A stretch of 64,000 nt of DNA, taken from Voacanga thouarsii. Lineage: Eukaryota; Streptophyta; Magnoliopsida; Gentianales; Apocynaceae. A program made the position numbers and the translations under genes. The notes beneath the pieces are model-generated. The model saw only the letters and a list, made by a program, of their open reading frames with translations. It had not been told where the DNA came from and searched no databases. Positions 59,270 to 64,000 of this stretch are shown here, one piece after another. Position 1 is the first letter of the stretch. Each line of letters begins with the position of its first letter. Location of the stretch: the NCBI GenBank assembly GCA_026120185.1, contig JANUWF010001059.1, forward strand, positions 1,657,001 through 1,721,000, in the 5' to 3' direction.

Positions 59270-60409
59270 TGATGCAATCAAATTAGGTATGAAGGGCATT
59301 TTCAAGAAGGGGGAAAAAGGACAAAATCACATTTCATGGTGCCATAGGTAAGAGCAACATTCAAGAGGAATCAAGGGAGTTTTCAAGGTAACAAATTCAA
59401 CAAACCCAGGGCTAAGAAGATTGTGAAGAGATGGATAGTAAAGAAAGGGCCAAAGGACGCACAACACAAGCTAAGAGGATCAAGCCAATCTTTAAATAAG
59501 GATTGAAAGGCAAAGAAGTATCAAGAAGAACTCAAGACGACCAACATTTCATTCGGAGAATCAAGAAAAAACACAAAGAAATGGAATGTAGGTCTAAGGA
59601 GCAAGTCTTGAAGTGCAACAAAAATAGGAAAGGACGCCCAAAGCCTACCCGACTCCGGTCGAGAGTGAATGACCAAGCACCGGCCCTAATCTAAAAAATA
59701 TATAGCTACCGGGTAGATTACACCCGGCGCCGGGTATAGTCCTTGGATCCAGTGCCGGGTCCATTCAGGCCATGCACAGATTTACTAAATTTTCTTATTT
59801 TGTTTTGTTTTGTTCCCATATAAATTTCCACGACTTTTGTTATGTATTAACCTATTTTAAGATGTGTAATAGGGCCTAAAAACTTGTATTAAGGCAATCT
59901 AATTTATATGCTTTATTTACTAATTAGTTAGGATACCTTGGGACCTATAAGTACCCCATTATAGCCTCTTTGTAATAGAATGCAGATTTTAGATTTTGAA
60001 CAAGAGCGTTGAACTCTTGGAGGGGGGGATTTCTCCTTAGTTTTTCTTTTCATGACCAAGAAAAGGAATTAAACCCACCTTTGTTTAGAGTCTTTAAAAT
60101 TCTTGGGTTAATCCAACTTGTATCTTCATCTTAATTATTGGGTAGATTCATTCTTGCCTAGTGTTCATGTTGGGAAACCTAGAAAGGTGCCTACTTTTCT
60201 CCATCCCATTTGTTCTTGAATTATTTGTAGATTCAAGGGTGTTTGGATATTGAAGTAGTTGGCCAAATCCTATTAGAATTTGGGTTCTAATTGTTAAATC
60301 ACCTAGGGTTCTTATTTTGCTGGCATTTTGGTAGACAATTGGGTGACCAATTCTTGATTCTTGTTCTTGAGTTTAATTTTCAAATTTTGGAGCTTCCGAG
60401 CTTGTACCA
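59270..60409 (+). mobile_element. 5' LTR of the second multi-knuckle Ty3 element
   Basis: It starts TGATGCAATCAAATTAGG and matches the LTRs at 30313 and 38498 in blocks such as AGAAGATTGTGAAGAG and the conserved end leading to the primer site. It carries GC-rich words ACCCGGCGCCGGGT and CAGTGCCGGGT at 59720-59765. The matching 3' LTR is beyond the window. Confidence 0.8.
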
Positions 60410-60412
60410 AAT

Positions 60413-60424
60413 TGGTATCAGAGA
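60413..60424 (+). other. Primer binding site, tRNA-iMet type
   Basis: TGGTATCAGAGA, one base from the exact complement. Confidence 0.85.
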
Positions 60425-61801
60425 TTGTATTGTGTTGATTCTTATTAACACAACTTTCTTTGGGCAAATGTACAATCTTCTTGAAGAGGTTGGAGAAATT
60501 TTTGCAATTTTCGTCACTTATTTTTGTGCTATTTTTGAATGCTTGGAACTCAATATTATGCCATAAAGTTGATTTTAAATTACCCCTATATGTTGGTATA
60601 ATGTTTATGGAATCATTTGGCATTAATGTTTGTTAATTTTGTGCTAAAATAAGGTGGATATCTCATCTAAACCATTGCTGCAAATTTAAATCCCGTAACT
60701 CAACTTTGAGCTGATTTTGTGAGTTACTAAGCTCCATTTTTGGGCTTCTATTTGTTGTCAAATTGCTCTTTGATGTTATATCTACCATTGGGAATGAAAT
60801 TTTCTTGTGAATTTTGAGTATTGGAATGGTTATATAGTTGAGATTTTTGAAATTCCTTTAGTTACGAGGTTGCACACCAAGTGCTTGATGTATGGTCTTA
60901 TGACTTAAGAATGTACTTATATGACAACCAAAGCTTTGTTTATTTAATCCCTGTAGATTTTCTTGCTTTTTAACTTGATTTTTGTGGAATTAAAGTTTCC
61001 AATTGCTAATAGAAAAATTTCTTGAGAATTGTCAAATAGCTTGGAAAACAAATTGGTGCATCTTGGATCATAACAATTTATTTCTTGAAGTTTTGAATTT
61101 CTTGTGATTTTATTGCCTCGAGTGAGTTAGTTAATCATCTAGTTGAATTCTTGCAGTTGTGATAGCATCCTAACATTTGAAAATCCTCAACTAGTTGCCT
61201 ACCAAGTGTTTGATGAAATGCTTAAATGTCTTTACAAAGCCTTGTAAGGGTTCTTTCCATTGAATTTAATTGATATACTTCTTGCTTTTGGTGGGTTAAA
61301 TATTTAGATTGACATCTTCTTGACATTCTTGGGAGTGAATTGGACATTGCCAATCTTGAGTCTTATTTCCCTTATTTATTTGAATCCTTGTGGTGCTTAA
61401 CTAGTGTTGTCACTACACATCTTCTTGAGAAATCCTAGAGTTTGTGTGACAACTCATTGCTTGAAATTCTTAATTGATTAAGTCTCATTCTTGTTATCCA
61501 TCTAATGATAGCTCATTTCTTCTTACGAACTTCCTTTTCTTGAACCCTTAGAATTTAGTTAGCTTTAGTTAGTAGAACTAAATCATTTGAATTGGAGATA
61601 CTTTAGGAAGAACATGAGTGTGAAATTAAGAGTGTGGAAAAGGCAAGAGAGTGAGCTCATTTTGATCAAAGCCAAAAGAGAGTATACACGAGAGAAGAGT
61701 GTCATTGAAAGAGTAAACACGTGAGAGAATGAAGTGAGAAATTCCTTTTGTGTTTTCTACTTAAAATTTTGTGGGTACTTCTTTTGAAAGCAAAGTTCAC
61801 T
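60425..61801 (+). mobile_element. Long untranslated leader of the second multi-knuckle element
   Basis: About 1.4 kb without a recognisable gene, partly colinear with 31365-32369. The 91- and 103-residue ORFs over 60291-60623 span LTR end and leader on both strands and are chance. Confidence 0.55.
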
Positions 61802-62559
61802 ATGGCTAGTGGGAATGAAAGTGGAGGATATGATTGCTATGAAAAGCCTTGTTCAACTAGAAGTAGTTATGGTAGGAATGATGAATATGATTGGAGATAT
61901 GAAGAGAATGACTATGAGAGCATGGGGTATTTGGAAGAACATGATAAAGGACCAAAAAAATATTCAAGGAGTGGGTTGCAAAGGACAAAGAGTGGTATGG
62001 AAAAAGAGAGGATGTGTGGGTGCTATATTTGTTTGAGCTATACACACACTTCATATAAATGTCCAAAAAGATCCAAGCCAAGGGAAATCAATGCATCACA
62101 AATGTTTTCCAAGAGTGGTTTGAGAAGAAAGCAAGATTATATTTGTTCTACTTGTTAGGATTATGGCTATAACACGTGTGATTGTCCAAGAAGGAAAAGT
62201 CGAGGAAGTTGAAATGAGTTGCAAAGAAGTGAAGTGAGCCTTTGTGAGTATTGTTCCAGCTATGAACACACTTCATGTACTTGTCATTAGAAGTCCTTTA
62301 GTTTGCAATGTAACTGATTGAAGAAAAGATTTGAGATGTAGGAGAAACAAAATAAGGAAAAGAATAGAAAGGAGTAATGGGTTGAAAAGAGTGAACAAAA
62401 TTAGTTGCAAGAAATTGAGAAAGAAGAGAAGATAGAAGAAGAAGTCAAAGAAAGAGAATTGCAGAATTAAAGGGGTGAGGGAAAAACATGAAGAAGTTGG
62501 GGAAATTTCATTAATACAAGGGAGTGAAGACCAACATGGGGATAACAAAGAAGGAATTG
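61802..62559 (+). pseudogene. Ty3 gag with acidic N-terminus and three tandem zinc knuckles
   Basis: The ATG at 61802 gives MASGNESGGYDCYEKPCSTR and then DYDWRY-type acidic, Tyr-rich sequence (YEENDYESMGYLEEHDKG). Three knuckles lie in the same frame: CYICLSYTHTSYKC at 62021-62062; one with His changed to Tyr and an in-frame stop at 62144-62185; CEYCSSYEHTSCTC at 62243-62284. A Lys/Glu-rich stretch with several stops follows until an LTR interrupts at 62560. It is the homologue of the gag at 32370 but frameshift-free through the knuckles, so it shows the multi-knuckle design best. Confidence 0.75.
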
Positions 62560-62805
62560 TGTGAAACCCCGTTTAAAACCAACCTTAGAGTAAGGGGGTT
62601 GGGATGCATATCATATTTTATTTCATGGTTAAATATATTTTCATTTGATTTTTATGTGTTTTGGATTCGGGTTTTATTATCTCGAAGTCTTGTTGGTGAG
62701 TATTGTGTGAGAGGGGCAAGATGGTAATTTTTGCCCGAGGTGAAAATAGGGAGATATCATGTGGATTGAATGAAAAATAACTTTCTAGTGAAAATATCAA
62801 AAAGA

Positions 62806-62876
62806 GTTGTTGTGGTTTAGTGGTTAGAGCTTTGGAATTAATTCTTGAGGTCTTGGGTTCAAATTCCATCATAGAA
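62806..62876 (+). other. tRNA-like sequence inside the LTR (copy B)
   Basis: A box TGGTTTAGTGG at 62813-62823 followed by TTAGAGC; an anticodon-type arm around loop ATTAATT; B box GGTTCAAATTC at 62856-62866 with a partial T stem. The unit begins 246 bp after the LTR start, against 244 bp in copy A. The acceptor stem is weak. Confidence 0.65.
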
Positions 62877-63328
62877 GCTTTAGCTAGATTAAATTTTATT
62901 TTTGCTGTAATAACTAACCTTTCGTTTTCCCTTCCAAATCAGAGAATCAACCTCCTAAACCCTACAGAAATTCGTCTAGCTCTATCTCTCACAAAAATTC
63001 GACAGCTGCACATTACCATCTCTCGATTTTCTTCAACCTCCAAGAACACACACGCTACACCAAGAACACCTACCTCTTCCCTACACCTAATACCCCTCCA
63101 AACCATCTCAAACCCTCTCTAAAACTTCCAGATTTGACCTACTCACTGCCGTGAGTCCATCAACACCATTCTTAACATCAAACTCCACTAATCATCTTGC
63201 TATTTCAGATCAAAACCAGAAATTTCTGTTAAGGTCAAGAACACCTTCAAGGTAAATTTATTCTAACAACTTCATCTTCTCCAATCTTGACCTCTAGTGA
63301 GAGCCTATGTGAATAAACATGCTAATGG

Positions 63329-63364
63329 TCTCTCTTTCTCTCTCTCTCTGTCTCTCTCTCTCTC
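63329..63364. repeat. (CT)n microsatellite in the LTR
   Basis: Interrupted CT run after GCTAATGGTC, equivalent to 45752-45790. Confidence 0.9.
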
Positions 63365-63584
63365 ATGGCCGAAAATTCCCCTCTCTTGGCCGAATGACTT
63401 TTCCTCCCATGAACATGCTTTCGCCATCTCCCATGGACAAAGTTAGACATCTAGGAGTTGAGATCTACTCTAAACTCCTTCGAGGCATTCATCAATCAAG
63501 TAAGTACCATCAATCCTTCTTTTAGACTCTAGAATTATGTCTCTAGGGTGATAATGATAATAGGTGGATGGTGATAGGATTTGA

Positions 63585-63585
<1 letters not shown>

Positions 63586-63620
<35 letters not shown>
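63586..63620. repeat. (AT)n microsatellite
   Basis: About 17 units, inside the LTR at the window's right end. Confidence 0.95.
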
Positions 63621-63625
<5 letters not shown>

Positions 63626-64000
63626 AGATTGGAGTATGAATATATGTATGATTGTGAAGGAGATGTGATTTATGCATGGAAGGATTGTCTTGGATGATTA
63701 TATGATGATTTGAAGTTGATGCATGTCATAAGTAGTATATGTGATGAAGTATGCTAGAGATTATGTCACCATTGGTGAATAGGGTTTATATTCATGATGG
63801 ATTAACATTGAAGCCATGATCATGTTTATGCTAGTAGGGGTTAGATCATGTATTGATAAATTGAGATCTAATATTGTATGCATGATTGGGATGATTTGAT
63901 GAATTAAAAGATTGTGTATGTATTGATTGTGGTTAGCCATGGGAATTTGATCATAATCTAGTTGTCTCCAAACAAATTTTTACTTCATGAATAAAATATT

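Larger units (their letters stand above)
62560..64000 (+). mobile_element. Second LTR carrying the tRNA-like sequence, cut by the window edge
   Basis: It starts TGTGAAACCCCGTTTAAA, matching 43884, and is inserted in the gag pseudogene. It has the tRNA-like unit, the donor-like TCAAG|GTAAAT at 63252, a (CT)n run and a GTCACCATTGGTGAATAGG block. It lacks about 1.1 kb present in the other copy between the tRNA-like unit and the donor motif. Ends beyond 64000. Confidence 0.75.

Noticed and set aside
60312..60623. Overlapping ORFs on both strands near a primer site
   Set aside because: They cross the LTR/leader boundary of a Ty3 element, so they are not a gene.
62806..62876. Functional tRNA gene
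   Set aside because: A and B boxes are good, but the acceptor stem pairs poorly and no pol III terminator follows at the usual distance; it is called tRNA-like.

Overview
The window reads as heterochromatic, retrotransposon-packed DNA of a flowering plant, probably a eudicot. It is AT-rich. It contains Ty1/copia and Ty3/gypsy polyprotein remains, plant-type primer sites (tRNA-iMet and tRNA-Asp complements), long LTRs and stacked nested insertions. I found no intact host gene, rRNA gene, functional tRNA gene or CRISPR array. Every coding trace is a decayed retroelement. The species cannot be named from the sequence.

Layout. 1-13523 is a chain of minus-strand copia elements of one family: partial LTR, decayed gag-PR-IN-RT-RH, a shared LTR ending at 8113, a second truncated internal region, and another LTR. 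That last LTR is split by a plus-strand Tat-like LTR at 10067-11649. 13524-19105 holds a foreign copia LTR fragment and two facing gag-like pseudogenes (plus at 13946-14722, minus at 17560-18945), with polypurine-tract-like motifs and an LTR with a TATA box.

19106-43883 is a Del/Tekay-like Ty3 element whose 5' LTR is blown apart by nesting. A 3.4-kb solo LTR sits at 21778-25199, and a minus-strand non-autonomous tRNA-Asp-primed element at 25389-39942. That element's 5' LTR carries a gag-PR-only Ty3 element (30313-39604), which itself carries a 3.76-kb solo LTR (33435-37192). Target-site duplications prove several of these steps.

43884-46650 is another LTR, interesting for a tRNA-like sequence near its start. 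46650-50400 is a minus-strand Athila/Tat-type element with gag, protease and RT remains and two primer sites. 50401-54330 is a plus-strand copy of the non-autonomous tRNA-Asp-primed family. 54331-59269 is a third copia copy on the minus strand. 59270-62559 is a second copy of the multi-zinc-knuckle gag element, cut by a second LTR with the tRNA-like sequence (62560 to the window end).

The most interesting signals are in the LTRs, not the proteins. They are a tRNA-like A-box/B-box unit at a fixed offset in two diverged LTRs, paired splice-donor-like motifs conserved in long Ty3 LTRs, family-specific patches of GC-rich repeated words in otherwise AT-rich LTRs, and gag proteins with three or four zinc knuckles. 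Domain names come from recognised motifs; no alignment or database search was run.
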